This document shows, in pieces, positions 1 to 12,754 of a stretch of 64,000 nt of DNA. The DNA is taken from assembly GCA_025602915.1 (NCBI GenBank), contig JAHLJZ010000022.1:186001-250000 (forward strand), written 5' to 3'. The notes beneath the pieces were generated by a model that saw only the letters and a program-made list of their open reading frames with translations, did no database searches and was not told the origin of the DNA. Position 1 is the stretch's first letter. Every line of letters begins with the position of its first letter. A program made the translations under genes and the position numbers. The DNA is from Paraphysoderma sedebokerense. Its lineage: Eukaryota > Blastocladiomycota > Physodermatomycetes > Physodermatales > Physodermataceae.

Positions 1-2
1 TG

Positions 3-176
3 GATACTGTCGGAGAAACGCCAAACGAATTAAAGTCGTCCGTTAAACCTTCGAAGGGCACGAAACGAAAAGTTGCGAAAAACACTGCAAACACGAGTGA
101 TCACGATACAAATGCATTGCTCACCAGGAAGAAGAAATTGAAAGTCGGTGGTAAATGGACTGTTAAAGACATATGA
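3..176 (+). CDS. C-terminal end of an unidentified protein (5' truncated)
   Basis: An open frame enters from the left window edge and reads 57 codons to a TGA at 174-176. The tail is very basic and low in complexity, with KGTKRKVAKN and LLTRKKKLKVGGKWTV, as in nuclear or nucleolar proteins with lysine-rich C-termini. No domain is visible and I do not recognise the family. The assignment as coding rests on an open frame reaching the edge and on its composition, so a spurious frame cannot be excluded. Confidence 0.45.
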   Translation, partial: DTVGETPNELKSSVKPSKGTKRKVAKNTANTSDHDTNALLTRKKKLKVGGKWTVKDI

Positions 177-715
177 TAACATCAAATGTAATATTTAAAG
201 AGCACATAATAGAAGTTAGGTTAAGATATCTGCAATTGCCTAATCTTAATTGATTTTAATATTTTGAGCGACTAGGATCAGACTACGTGCCACCTGCAAC
301 TCAGGTGTGGTGGTGGCGCATTCTAAGCAGGGCGCAGTCCCAAAGCTATACTATCCACACTTTCATTTGAAAATTAGATGTCTCTCCTTACAGCGACAAT
401 ACAAATTTGGCGGTAACTATGAGGGGGTATCAGCATCGAAATACTGGGCTGGTGAACATGGCCACTTTAAGTCCGTATTACGTCTGTACGCGCCAAAGAA
501 CAATCGGCAATGAGTGGCTTTCCAATCCCGACCTCCCATCCATCATCCATCCACTAATAAGCTGGTTAAATGAAAAAGTTGGGTTGGAAAGAATATGCCT
601 ATCTAAGATATCTAATTTTGCACATAATTTCTCTATCTTGTGAAGTGGACATCCGAAAACTCGTCAAGTCCGCCAGCCTATAGTCACATCGTTGTCCAGT
701 TCAAGAATACCCTCG
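177..715. other. Intergenic region
   Basis: About 540 bp lie between the truncated first gene and the membrane-protein start at 716. Short open frames are present, but none shows a domain, signal peptide or convincing codon pattern. I read this stretch as the 3' flank of the first gene plus the promoter and leader of the next. Confidence 0.5.
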
Positions 716-2598
716 ATGGCGGCATCCTATCAGGCCACTCTATTTCTCCTCTTAGCGGAGATTGGATTAGCAGCAGGTCTCTACATGTTGTACAAGAATA
801 CCGCAGCGTATATAGCCCGCACCTTCATGTATGTCGCTTGGGGAGAGAGTGGGATTGGCATAATATTATCTATATGGGGATGGAAACTGTGGGCGAAGAG
901 AATTGACATCAGTATTATGAGCAGAGCTGAAAGAGCGAATTTTTCTAGCAGAGCTCAGTGGTTCAAATGGATTAAGCGACTGGTATGCGAATGCTTTCGC
1001 TATTCTGATGAGGTTTACTGATTCATATAAACTGACTATTGCTTGTGAAGTACCTGCTTGTACATCTCCTATTCGCCGTCATCATCGTTTTACTCGCAAT
1101 AATATCTTTTCGACTTATCTCACCTCCATCATTCTTTCCGTTTCAGCCTGTAACTTATTTGGTTCCGCCACCCGGTACAAATCAACGTCAATTGCAACCC
1201 TTGAGGTACGACATCGCAGGCCTTTTATCTGCACTGGCGGGTGCCGGGATTGTCTCGTTCATCACCCTGCTGATTGCCCCTCAGGTGACGAAGGAACTCA
1301 TTGCAATAGAGGAATTCATATCGACGTCAAAAAATGCGACTTCATCACAAGACAAAATAATGGCGTTGTATCCGACTGTTAAACCTCGCTCAAATCAGGC
1401 CATGATGAATGTACCGGGACCAAGGTTACAGCCTCAGTTCAATCAACACAGAATCAACCCGATGACCCCGACTAATCAGCAGCTACCACCACCTGGTAGT
1501 CAAAGAGGGGTAAGCCCGTATATGAATGCCCCGATGAACCCCGACTTATATCAGCAAGCAAGTCCCAGTCCGGTATATCGGTCACCTATCCACAGATCGA
1601 GTAATGATACTAGCAGTACCTTAACATATGGAACATCCAGATCTAGCAAATCAAATTATTCCAAAAAGTCGAATGGTTCCAGCAGCACTCGTGGGTGGAC
1701 TACACCTCTTTCTCAATCTAGACGGCCGTCTGGGAATTCGAGTCTTAACGCCTCTGATAGCAGAGTAAATGAATTGTCAAGTTCCTCAAAAGTCGAAACA
1801 TTCGCTAAATTAGTCGGATCAAACATAGAAGACTCTCCTTTTGGTTTGACAGCGAATGTGGAGACTCAATCATTGCCGCTTTCCGAGGTAACTTCAACAA
1901 GTAGCCAACGCAACTTTTACCCCAATCAGAAGTATAATCAGAACGCGGTACCTCCGCCGCTTTCCCCGCTTCCGCTTCCAACTCCGAAAGTACCTACAGA
2001 GTTACGGTACGAAGAACCAGAAGAATATCTGATTGAATACGAATATGCCGAGTCCGATTCCAGTGAATTGTTTGATGAGGAGCGAGAAACAGGAATACCC
2101 TTTAATAACCAAGAACCACAATCTCCTCAACCGCCGCCAGCAGATCTACAGTCGTCTGAAGCAGTTAACAATTTCTTGAAAGCCAAATACGGAGTACAGG
2201 ATTCACGTTTAACCATCACAACTCAAGCTTTATTCGACGATGATTTTTATTCAGATGAAGACGACGACGAAGAAGACGAGGAGGAAGATGAGGACATGAT
2301 ATATACTCTCGAGGATGTTGATGAATACGGCAACCCCGTTGAAACCACCACAACATTGCGAACCAAACCGCGAAAAGGAATGAAAAGAAAAAAGAATACT
2401 TTGTCTACCGCGACGGATTTCACGCTAAGAAATTTTCCTGTGCCGTCGTCATCTATTTCATCAAGACCGAATATTTCGGCAGGATATGGGAGAAGGCCCT
2501 CGGAAGCTTTAGCTGTAAGGAAGGAATACGATCAGACTAATGAACGCCGACCATCGGACTCTGTTCTGTATGAGTCCTCGTCAAGGAAGAGGTATTGA
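716..2598 (+). CDS. Four-helix membrane protein with a long disordered cytosolic tail
   Basis: Two exons, 716-982 and 1051-2598, join in phase 0 across a 68-nt GT-AG intron to give 604 residues. Four hydrophobic helices lie near residues 6-28, 33-58, 90-112 and 147-170. The rest is a Ser/Pro/Asn/Gln-rich tail with a strongly acidic Asp/Glu block near residues 485-516, then a basic patch (RTKPRKGMKRKK). The start is the ATG at 716, directly before the first helix; the upstream in-frame TTG at 692 is less likely. This architecture is seen in several unnamed fungal membrane proteins. I do not recognise the family and infer only membrane location with a large regulatory tail. It converges on the ZW10 gene, whose stop lies 155 bp away. 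Confidence 0.75.
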
Positions 2599-2753
2599 TA
2601 ACGATAATAATCTTGTATCATACAGAGTGAAAATTGCCTGCAATGGTCCAATTGTCTGTTTTAAGCAGAATATTAAACTCTGTTACTCTTTACACCGCGC
2701 ACCGACTGTTACTTTATATTACAATTGATCTTGAGCCCACAAACGGCGAATAT

Positions 2754-5700
2754 TTAAATCATATCTACATCCCACCGTTTCTTTATCAATGCTGCGTACT
2801 CTTCTTCGCGTAATTCTTTCAGCATACCACTATTGTACTTTTCCTTAGCTACTTCATACGATCCTAATTCAAGAAACAATATCAACTGTTTGAATTTCAG
2901 ATACTGCTCCGAATATTTCGGGATGGCCACCTGAATAGAAAAAAAGTCAGAGTGAATCAAAGATCGCCTTTCGCTGTCACCAATATAAGCGATACACTGA
3001 CGACACATGACAAAGTAGTTGAACTGTACCATTTCCCCCACTTTTCTCCCTTTTGCAGCAGAAGAAGCCTTGCTCTTTCCAAGTTCAGCAATACTTTTCG
3101 GTTTTGATACTCGTTTTTCGAATAAAGATTCGAGTTTCAATACTAATCCCAAGATGTATCGTATCGGATGACACTGGTTTTGCGATATGTGCTCCAATTT
3201 CAGTACATAATCAAACATGGTCGACAGATATTGATCGAATAGCAAGGCAATTGTTTTAAAATATGTTTCCGACGGCATGATTGGCTATTCAAGTCATGTC
3301 ATTAATGATATATAGGAGCAGTCGACAGACACAAAGTGATGTTGGTAAGAACAAAAACATATACAAGGTACATACTTTCCATGTTTTGTCGAGAGATATC
3401 AGCTGATAGTTTGCTGATTTTACAATTTTCTCTATCTTTTCGTATTCCCTGTCTGACGAGATGTCGCGGAATGTGAATGACTGCGGGAAGTGCCGTAACA
3501 AAATGTCCCTTTGTTTTCTCTGCATGAATGAGAATTTATATGAGTTGAAATTCAAAATCAATAGCGACGCTCGCAGAAAATCAACCAGAAAACATACAAT
3601 CATCTCTAGAAATATCTTCTTTCCTAGATCCCGGAATAATGGAATCATGTCAACGAATCCGGCAGTTTCTTTTATAGTCTTTGGCAATTTATCTCGATAC
3701 GGATATCCCATCGTAAGCAAATGGTGAACTATATAACTGCAATCGTTGTAGAAAATCATAGCTCGAGCCGGAGATTCTTCGAGTAGTTCAGCATGCTGTA
3801 ATGGAACCACAGCGCGAAACAGGTCGAACATGTCTCGGGTAGCCAGGTATAATTCAGTCGCACTATTTCAAATACCGGCAGAAATTAAATACGTTGAAAA
3901 GAGAGGCGGGTTGCAGTCATGTAAGAGGTTTATAATTACCCAGTTTCATCAGATGTCATCATGTCTTGCAAAGTTTGATAAGCCAATTCAATCAAAGTCT
4001 GCGTTTGAATGCTAACATGACATCTAGGAAATATAAAATCGCTTTCATCGTTCTCCGCTCCCTCTTTGGCTTTACCACCTTCATAACCAGCCTTGCCATT
4101 TGCATCCTGCGCTTGATGCTTTTCCTCACTGGACATCCGTACACCCACTGTTTCAGAATACAAAGTAAGTCAATGTTACAAAGCTGTACAATGAGACAAC
4201 AGAGTGTAGTGTACCTTGTTCTGTAACTTCGACTGTGTTCATATCATCACTGATTAAAAGATCACGAGCAATCGTAAGCATATTCGTCCTCCTTTTCTTT
4301 GCGTAGAACGTACGGATATTGACAATGAAATTGGACAATCCCTGCTGATTATCCGAGATCAGGCCTACAGCAGAATTTCAAAATCAGTGGGTCAATACCG
4401 CTGTCGCCAAAGATACTATGGATCTATTTATGCCATACCTAGTTTGATAAGGTCGCCTTCAAAGTCTAAAATCTCTTGTTTGACGCGGTCAATGTAACCA
4501 TCGACTTCGCTTCTGTCGTCCGGAATCGACGGTATCAAAATTTCATCTATCAGAAGAGAAACCAATTTATCGCCAATCAAGCTTCCAACAGCGTGAAGGA
4601 AGGCATTTTGATTTTCAGAACCAGATGCAGAAAATATATGTTCATTTAAAAAGTCGACCAGTGTGCGTAGCTTCTGGAACACAGTAGGTGATGGCGGTGG
4701 TGCTGCAAAACCAGCAACGTTAGATGATGTAAGAATTACTTACTATAGACAGCGCTTCAAAGTTACCTTCTTTGTTGGTCTTATTTGCGGACCCAGCGCT
4801 TTGTTTGCCAAAAGACAAAGTCGCGTGTAACTTATTACTACTAAAAGCGACTTCCTCTTTATCACTTCTGATAATTGGTTCAATTAACACATCCAACAAC
4901 CATTTCCCAAACTCTTCCGCCTTCATATCAATGTTCCCCAACAGTTCCGAGGAAGTGAACAAATCGGCAATAGTGATGGGATTGTCAAAGTATTTTTTGG
5001 CGTACGTGTTCGTCAGTCGGAATGTGACAGTGAGTTTAGCTTGTGGGACGGAATTTGTGCGAGGACTGAAGACGAAGGCTTGAGCAAATAAATCGTTGAG
5101 ACGGGCTATTAACGTTGCCTTCTTCTTAATGAATTGGTTCTAATTCAACATTGTCAGTTTGAGTCCACAAACACTTGACTTCAACAGAACTCAAACCTTC
5201 AATAAATTGAGAATCAACTTGTCCACTCCTTCTTCAGTTTCCGCAATGAAAACCAGTATTTCACCCTGCACAAACGGCGTTAGAAACGTTATTTCCGTGC
5301 ACTTCAAATCGTTGACGCAATCTTACCATTTCTTTGATTGAACTAGCAGCCGAAATAAACTCTCCCATATCAACCAACCCATCGAAATTCTGTAAATGAG
5401 AATGAAGCTACAACAACATGTTCGTTATCCTCCGGCCTTTCGCGTGTGATTGTCTTGACCAAAAAGTCGAATATCAGTACCTTTGCCAAATAATTTAATA
5501 TCCCAATATCATTCTTTAAATTTTCAAAAGAAGGTGGGATGTTGTTTTCCTCTGAGAACTCGTTTTCTATGATTTCAAGTTGATCGAGTAATGAGTTCAC
5601 TTCATTTTCGAGATCGGTGAGGTAGAGGTATGTATTGATGAAGACTTTATAGTGGCTAATCATCAAATCCATAATCATACAGTCAGTCAATCATACTGCT

Positions 5701-5998
5701 CTATTCACAATTTGCGAAGTAACACAATTTTACCTGTTAATCGTTTCGTAAGTTAACGTCTATAAAAATAAAAACAAAAAAATACGTCAGTTCCAAAGTC
5801 CTTCCTTTACAAAAGCGAAACGGGCAACCAGGTAATCTTTAACATTAGAACAACAATGTAGAAACCAACTCTAAGAGATCTAGCTTTATCTGTAACATTT
5901 TGGATTTTATCCTCGATTGTCATGAGCTCATCTTGGGAATCGGTCTGGTTGAGTTTTCGACGGGTCCGTGTCGATGTGAATTCTGGGGCGCTCAGCAT
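2754..5998 (-). CDS. ZW10: ZW10 homologue (kinetochore / ER-Golgi tethering subunit)
   Basis: ZW10/Dsl1 proteins are RINT1-NAG-ZW10 (Dsl1) complex subunits that tether Golgi-derived vesicles at the ER; in animals they also act in the RZZ kinetochore complex. The match is collinear with animal ZW10. The N-terminal coiled-coil starts MLSAPEF and leads to NSHYKVFINTYLYLTDLENE. Central blocks are NMLTIARDLLISDD and TLIELAYQTLQDM. The signature FDLFRAVVPLQHAE then AMIFYNDCSYIVHHLL follows, with a helical C-terminus ending KKRWDVDMI. Many short introns interrupt the gene. Exon 1 is 5870-5998, exon 2 is a 26-nt micro-exon at 5734-5759, and exon 3 begins at 5655. The product is roughly 800 residues, close to the family norm. 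The first in-frame ATG is at 5998. It is convergent with the membrane-protein gene to its left. Confidence 0.9.
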
Positions 5999-6473
5999 AT
6001 TCAATCAAGTATGGGCGTTGTTGAGTAGAAATTCTGTATATAAGCAAAGAATATCTGTTGATACTAGATCAAGACTAGAGGCGGCGATGGGGTAGTATTT
6101 TAATCAATGGAATGTATGTGAAAAGTGATGGCGCGCCTAATGGTGAAAGTTCCCTCTGTCCTTCACCATGCCACTTTGTCAGTCGTTTCGGCCGATCCTC
6201 ACTTGGAACTGCTCGTTCATTTCATAACAATTCAACACATTCACTGGTATGGAATTTACGGAAATGTTGGTTCTTGGCAAGATGTTAAAAGGGACCCCAT
6301 TGCCCTGTGTTGCGAAAGATGTGCCCCTTGCAACAACCAACATGATCTTTTTGAAAGAGGCCCTAAGGTCGAGGTTATTCGACATTTCATTGATTATCCG
6401 AAACAGAAAGTATTTAGATTTTTATTATGGCAAATTCACAAGCACGTATGAAACATGATAAGATGGGACTAAT

Positions 6474-7375
6474 TTATTCTTGAACAATGTTGGACTTTTC
6501 AGAGACGTAGATACCTGTGACATTAAAAGAGCCGACATGTCAGAACCCAAGCGGACAAACGCAACAAAAGCAGAGAAAATGTAATACAAACCGTCCAAAA
6601 ATTTACGGATATCCTTGTTCTTGACATCGGTAGATTGTTGGATGTTGGCAGCTGCGAGAATCAAAAAAACGTGAGTCAAATCATCGGTTAACAGGAGCGA
6701 ACAGCGAATGACGACATTGAGAAACATACCAGATTGTGAAACATTTTCAATATCGTTACCGGTCAAGATCAATTCGTCTTTTTGGGCAGTAGAGTGCTCA
6801 ATCTTTACACCTTCCAACATACGAACTCTTCGGATAACTTTTTCTCCCAAAAAGTTACGGATTTCGACAGATTTGCCGTCATCGACGATGTTAGCGTTAA
6901 TAGGGAAATGAGCATATACGAGACGCATTTTGTAAAGGAAGCCCTTTAAAAAACAAATAATCGTCAATTATGTTGATCTCAATCATTTGACGAAACCACA
7001 GAGATTCTGTCGTTGTACCTTGGTGACACCCTTGACCATATTTTGGATGTGAGTGCAGACGGTACGAATGCAAGCAACATGTTTGCGGGCACCGTGCCAC
7101 ACCAAAACTCTAATCTTATTTTTACCGATACGTTGAATTTCAACATCGACGTGCTTGAAAGATTTCTTGAGGACACCACGGGGTCCAGTTACTCTGACAT
7201 CGCGGGCCTTAACCTCGATTTTAACTGTAATGATAGAACACAAAGAAAAAACCAAGTCGTATTAATACCGAATAATAAAACATAAACTCGAAATACAAAG
7301 TCGGTCGAAAGAAAGGTTATCACTCGTACCTCCTTCGGGAATGACGATATCTTGGTATTGGTTAATGTTCTTCAT
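6474..7375 (-). CDS. RPL9: Cytosolic 60S ribosomal protein uL6 (RPL9)
   Basis: A structural protein of the large cytosolic ribosomal subunit. Five exons (7330-7375, 7019-7224, 6730-6943, 6592-6651, 6474-6514) join in correct phases to 188 residues, the normal length. The protein begins [15 protein letters not shown] and continues with VTGPRG, the rRNA-contact block [35 protein letters not shown], the [15 protein letters not shown] loop and [18 protein letters not shown]. It ends NIVQE. Every junction follows GT-AG and restores the family alignment, which makes this one of the best-supported models in the window. A probable 5' leader intron (7396-7791) precedes the start. Confidence 0.97.
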
Positions 7376-7395
7376 CTCGAATTTAACTACCAAGC

Positions 7396-7791
7396 CTGTT
7401 GTAAATAGATAAAATAACAAAAGACAAACGAAAGTTGTTAATTCCGATCGCTCAGTGATCATCAAAGTCCAAAGGTCCATCCATAGCCTATCCGAAGAAC
7501 ACAAGATTCGTCATCTCAAATCATATCTAAAGATCCAACACATAAAACATTCCCAACATTCGTCCAATATCAGCAATGTAGCCTCGGTGTACCCCCAGTC
7601 TTAGAGTCCCGACGAAATCCAAATATCAACCGAGGCCAAACGAAACCGAACTAGCGAATCTAAAATTATCAAAACCTCCGATATAGATGACCAATCTTGT
7701 GTTCACTCAAAAAAAACCAAAGTCGTCCTAACCGTTTCCGATGGATGGATATTTTGATCAAACTAGTAAAATAGGATGGATGGATACTTAC
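7396..7791 (-). other. Probable 5'-UTR intron of RPL9
   Basis: On the minus strand a perfect donor, ACTCG|GTAAGTAT, lies at 7791. The sequence TTTACAACAG|GC closes a 396-nt interval 20 nt before the RPL9 ATG. Leader introns are common in ribosomal protein genes. No coding potential is seen in it. The donor-acceptor pairing is inference and needs transcript reads. Confidence 0.5.
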
Positions 7792-7799
7792 CGAGTCAA

Positions 7800-9844
7800 C
7801 AACTTAATGGGAAGGAAAAATTTGGATGCGTTTTTTCCTGAAGTCGACAACCCCCAGAATCTCTTCAGCCACACGAGTCACGTGTAGAGGGAGTCGACAG
7901 AGAACAGAGGAGTTGTGCAGTTGTTTAAAGTAAAAATTGAATAAATTTTATTGCTTATTGACATATAATGAGATGAGGGAATATATCCTGCGATATATTG
8001 AACGACTTGACTCGTCTTTGGATTTTCCTTAAATATCGCCTAAAATGTAGTAAGGTCATTGAACCCTGCAATTATATTTCGCCAAAAAAATGCTACTGTA
8101 TTCTCAACTATCTCTTAACACAAATCATTCTATCCTATTAGTTTACAATATCAGAAAATGCAACCCTTCTCCTTCATTCCGAAATTAATCGAAAGAACTT
8201 GATACCTCAGCTCCGCAATCCCCATCTGGTTTGCTGATGAACCGACAAGCCTTCAGCGCCTGTTCTAAAATTGCGCCAATTGCATATTGATTCAGCTAGT
8301 AAGCAGCAGACATATCCGCTTTGTACCGGATAAATTGATACCAGTCCATGATAATCGCGATATTGATATCAACTTGTAAGCTACATGAGCTGTGCGGGTC
8401 GTAGTTCTTGCATCGCGAGGTAACGCCATCCATCCTTATATGTAAAGTATATTCAATATACGGGTCGGTTGTACAATGAAAAATCGTTTGGTAGCAATAT
8501 CAGTTGGTAGATTTAAGGTCGTGTCGTTTCAGGAATGATAATTGACAATTTCACAGTATTGTCGGACGATTCAAGGTATATGTACCAAAGAATCTTCAAA
8601 CGACGAAACTATTTTCCGTGCAAATCAATGATGGTGTTAGAGGAAATATAACGATGTCAGAAAGTCATAAAAGAATGTGGTCTCAATAAACTTTCAGTTT
8701 TCATTTTGTTTGCGTAGCACCTCCTTCCGAACCAGCTGATGAGAAATTCGCCAACCGATAGATAACCTGACCGACTGTGAGTATATAATGAGATGCGATG
8801 TATATCGTTACATTGTATAACCATTTCAACAAAACCAAAACCTTACAATTTCTTAGTCACAAACCACTAAAAGTATTATTTGATGATTGAAGGGACGCTT
8901 TAGAGAAAGAGTCTAGAACTCCCTTCCCATGACCACAAACTTTGTACCAGGGCCCACCCGGTACCCCTACATTTGCATATCAGTTGGGAATTCTTGAATT
9001 GTTTGCATTCCGATAAACATTAAGTGTAACTGTTCCACCAAGGATTCAACAGTCAACTGGGAAGAGTCGATTGGAGGTTGAAATCGTGATTAGATCGGAA
9101 TGCAGACACAATTCATGGGACGAGCAGGGATTCCCAATTTCCCAGCTAGCGTAACACGGCGACAAGCCAGTCATACAAACCAATTCCCAAACCGCATTCC
9201 ACTCGCAAAGGCCAGAACAGCGATAGAGCGAAGATTTGTCGTGTAGAGTCAGAGACTCAGACCAGCAGAAATTCTTCGCATAGAGATAACAGACATGGAG
9301 TACTCTGTTGTTTGGAAATCAAAATAATCAAGTGTGTTCATGTCGGCGTAGTGTCTCTCGCTCCACCGAGACCGACGGAAATCCAGATTCCAGGCCAGCG
9401 GCTTTTTCGCGGAACATCTGGCCGAGTCCTTGTCTCCCAGTGTTCTAGACGCAACTGAGTTACTGAGATTTCTCTCATCTTCAATAATGTGCTCGACTCC
9501 TCACTCCTTGGTCTCTTTATTCTTTGAAATTATGGAAAATGGACAAGAGGTCTGAAGATTTATTTATGGTTTGCTAAAGAGTTGTTGTCTATTATTGTCA
9601 AATGTCTAAATGGTTGTGATAACAAGATGATGAGACGGGTTTTTAGTTGTAAGTGATATTTATACATGATAGACGATTGTCACATATTTACACTGACTGT
9701 ACAGAGTGACGGAATCGCAGAATTATAATATATAACCAAATTAATTTGAGTCTAGTTCGTATCAACTACTAAAGTAAAAGTGTGCAACCCAGGACCTTCT
9801 ATTGCCAACCTCATTATAAGCCCACAACGGTAGCATCCGATGAA
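7800..9844. other. Gene-poor interval between RPL9 and the response regulator
   Basis: About 2 kb have no open frame above 60 codons on either strand. I found no tRNA box pair, transposase or reverse-transcriptase motif, or long repeat. The left end is presumably RPL9 promoter and the right end the response-regulator 3' flank. The middle is unexplained and could hold a non-coding transcript, but I see no direct evidence for one. Confidence 0.5.
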
Positions 9845-10613
9845 TCAGTTCTTCATACAAGGGAGGCTGTTTAGGGCATGACGAATGTTGGATAGCGTCG
9901 CTGGTTTTGGAATGACAGTATTGAATCCAGCATCATAGTACGACTGGACTTGAGAAGGTTCAACACTTGACGTAACCGCTATTATTGGAATTGTTGCATA
10001 TGATGGAGCAATGGGTGATGGTTCAATGTAAGTTTGTGATATCCGGTCTGGCGGTGGAGATGGTAATGGATTTGAACTAAAATATGAGGTTGCTGAAGGA
10101 GTGAATGATGGTGATAGCAGTGACTCGGCGGCGAATGCGTTAAACGATGCGAAAGAAAAGAGAGGATTGAGGTGGGAAAGGAAAGATGATGCAGTGGATG
10201 GTTCCGTCGGCGGAGTTAGTGGGGAATCTGGGTTTCTCAGGGACTTTATGGCGTCCACTCCGGTCATCACTGGCATGTCAATGTCAAGCTATGTTGAGGA
10301 AGACTATCAGCAAAAAGTTTTTCGTGAGAATTTGCAAATCACAAAAACTTACAAAAAGGACATCGTAATTCTGGTTTTTACAACCCAAGACACATTCTAA
10401 ACCGTTAGAATAAACATCGATGACCGCCGAAGGTGGCAAAAGAGATTTCAATATTTTCTAAAAATAAATTCAGAAAAGTGTTAGATCTCCAAGTGATGCA
10501 TGTCTACACAAGGGAACAAGAGGTTCGGTTTAGCGTACCTTGAGAATGGCTTGGTTTACAGGGTCGTCATCGGCCAGACCCACTCTTATTGTTGAGGGGG
10601 AAATAGAAGTCAT
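9845..10613 (-). CDS. Single-domain response regulator (REC) with a large internal insertion
   Basis: A phosphorelay receiver protein of 207 residues in three exons (10539-10613, 10353-10457, 9845-10288), all joined in phase 0. It starts MTSISPSTIRVGLADDDPVN, giving the Mg2+-binding acidic cluster D15-D17. The phospho-acceptor is D62 in VLFLDIDMPVMTG, the switch threonine is T166 in IPIIAVTSS, and the invariant lysine is K188 in IPKP. Between KSLR (about residue 78) and IPIIAVT (about 160) lie some 80 Ser/Pro/Phe-rich residues that an ordinary receiver lacks. No output or kinase domain is attached. The role is inferred: relay of a hybrid histidine-kinase signal, as for Ssk1/Mcs4- or Rim15-type receivers. 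An upstream exon is possible because the frame stays open 5' of this ATG. Confidence 0.8.
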
Positions 10614-12754
10614 TGAATCTTCAGAAACCCTACTTTCGAGAGAGAAGAGAAGGAAGGTCAATACTGATAGGTCACTCGAATAAGGACAATGGCATTGGGG
10701 CTTACATCATCTCTGAACAAAGTTGCTTTACTTGGAATGATTGAAGAGGAAGTATGTACTCAATTGGGACGAGAATGTTTAAACTCCGAAACGGGGATGG
10801 GAGAATGCGAGGAAGGGGGGGAGAAGAGGTTTTTAAATAGCTTCCGACTGTGGCCAGAGCCAACAAGTCTGGGCATTGAGGGATGGAGGGCCTGGAATGC
10901 CGGCGAGCCAAGGGCAGGACAATAGGGACGAGTCTCTAATCAAAAAGAACGAGACAATGGGGATGAGTTTGAAGGAGTGGCACAGAAGTCTAGAAGACGA
11001 TAGTGACAGTGCCACAGGATTGTTGTCGATCGAGGTGTAACTGTGGTGTAACTGTGGTGTAACCCTGTGGACCATAGGAATGTCGAGTGAATGTCCTCGG
11101 GGGATGTGACTGTGAGTCTTCTATTTTTGCCTATTCGTGTCACTGCCCCGGAACTGCCAGAGCCCAGCGGAATGAACAGCCAGCAGAGTGAACAGCCGGC
11201 AGAGTGAACATTCATCAGGCAGCCCACCCAGTGCCCAGCCGCCAGGCCGTGTCTGGGTCAGCAAAAGTATTCGGCCGTGTCACGTGCGTGGATGGGTCTG
11301 GAATCCTTGTGCGCAACAGTCTCCCTTCGTCCAATCGCTCGTGTCACCTCCCACAAATGACAATCACACCATCTGCTCATCCATGATCCACCACACAACA
11401 TACAATCACCCCATCTCTGATCTCTCCATCATCCTCTCTCATTGCTAATCCCGATCCCATTCCCCGTCCTCACCAGTCATCACTCTCATCACTTATCTCT
11501 CGTGCCCCCAACACACCGATTCTCTCCGCAGATGCTGCATTCACGCACCCAAGATTGCGAAATCATTACACATTCACTTGTTGCACCCAGTCATCTCCAG
11601 CTATCACATTCACTGGATTATATTCTTTTGTTAATGTCAGAGATAGATTGGTCGATTGGTCTATTAGTGCTACTTTCACACGACTTTAGAGTCTAGATCT
11701 TTCTTCATATATTTGTCTTCCCACACGACAAAAAACTTTACGTGAACCAGATACTGTTATCTCTTCAGAGACTCTTGGTGTAACTTTTTTAAGTCTTGTA
11801 CCCTTGCTCATTGGCCATTACTGATTGCTATTTGCATCGTACTTGAAGTGTCGTGACAACATTTTCTGTTCTCAATACTCCACCACACAAAACTTGAAAA
11901 TAGTTTACACTGCCATTTCAGCAGTCAGTAGATATCGGCACTGCCATGATTCTGTATTACAGTTTATAACGACGACCACTTTCAATTTCCAAATCGAGAA
12001 AGGTCTATCTTTAGTTACCCATCCGCAGCTTTTCGCCTTTGCTCGTTGTACTCGTGAGTTCTCTGCTCCCTAGACGTCTCTAGACTCAACAAATCGGTTA
12101 CTAGACGTAATTAGTAACCCAGTGGACAGTACTAGACCGCATCTTGATACAATAAGTGAGTTTAGAGTTCTCAACTGAAGACTCTGGGCATCTCTGGGCC
12201 TGGAGGGAGATATCACGACACATTGATCACCCTGTCGTGCTGAATTTCCTAGATCGGATATCCTAACTTCCAAATTCACAAAGAACCTTTGCAAGTACCT
12301 TTTCATCATGATGGCGGCGAAATTAAGGCTGGCTACAATATACATCTATATTTACTTTGGCGCATCTTCTGTTATTATAAATTGTTACCGTTCAGTTAAA
12401 CTCTATTTCAGCTAAGAAATCAGCAGCAGAAATCAGGCAGAAACCTCGGCTCGAAATGTTCCAGTTGCCGCCTTTTCGCTGACGGAATCGGAGATCGGAA
12501 ACACGCACGCTGCATTGAAGATTCCGTCAATTGTTAATTTGCTGGTGATAAGTTTCAGTTTCCAATATTTCGTGTAACCACTGCAAACCTGCTACGCCGT
12601 CATTCAAAAAAGAAGGTTGAGCTCTGTGTGACAACTGCCATTTCAATGTCCTTAGTACGGCAAAAATAATTTTCTTTGCCCTCTTTGTACATCTGCCTGT
12701 TCCTCTTGTGGAACAATATCGCTCAAACTTTTAATTGTCACACCTCACTCTATC
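10614..12754. other. Long intergenic region between divergent genes
   Basis: About 2.1 kb separate the response regulator (minus) from the seven-helix protein (plus). Open frames here overlap on both strands and carry no recognisable motif. A small tandem repeat (TGTGGTGTAAC, about three copies) lies near 11036-11064. A short direct repeat (GAACAGCC.GCAGAGT, twice) lies near 11173-11207. I interpret the region as promoters and leaders. Confidence 0.5.
11036..11064 (+). repeat. Short tandem repeat, 11-bp unit, about 3 copies
   Basis: The unit TGTGGTGTAAC, with slight variation in the first copy, is repeated head to tail. It lies in the intergenic region and has no coding context. It is probably a slippage product. 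Confidence 0.6.

Noticed and set aside
7420-7480. Box C-like TGATGA near a CTGA on the minus strand inside the RPL9 leader intron, suggesting an intronic snoRNA
   Set aside because: The two boxes are almost adjacent with no guide spacing and no terminal stem could be formed, so a C/D snoRNA is not supported.
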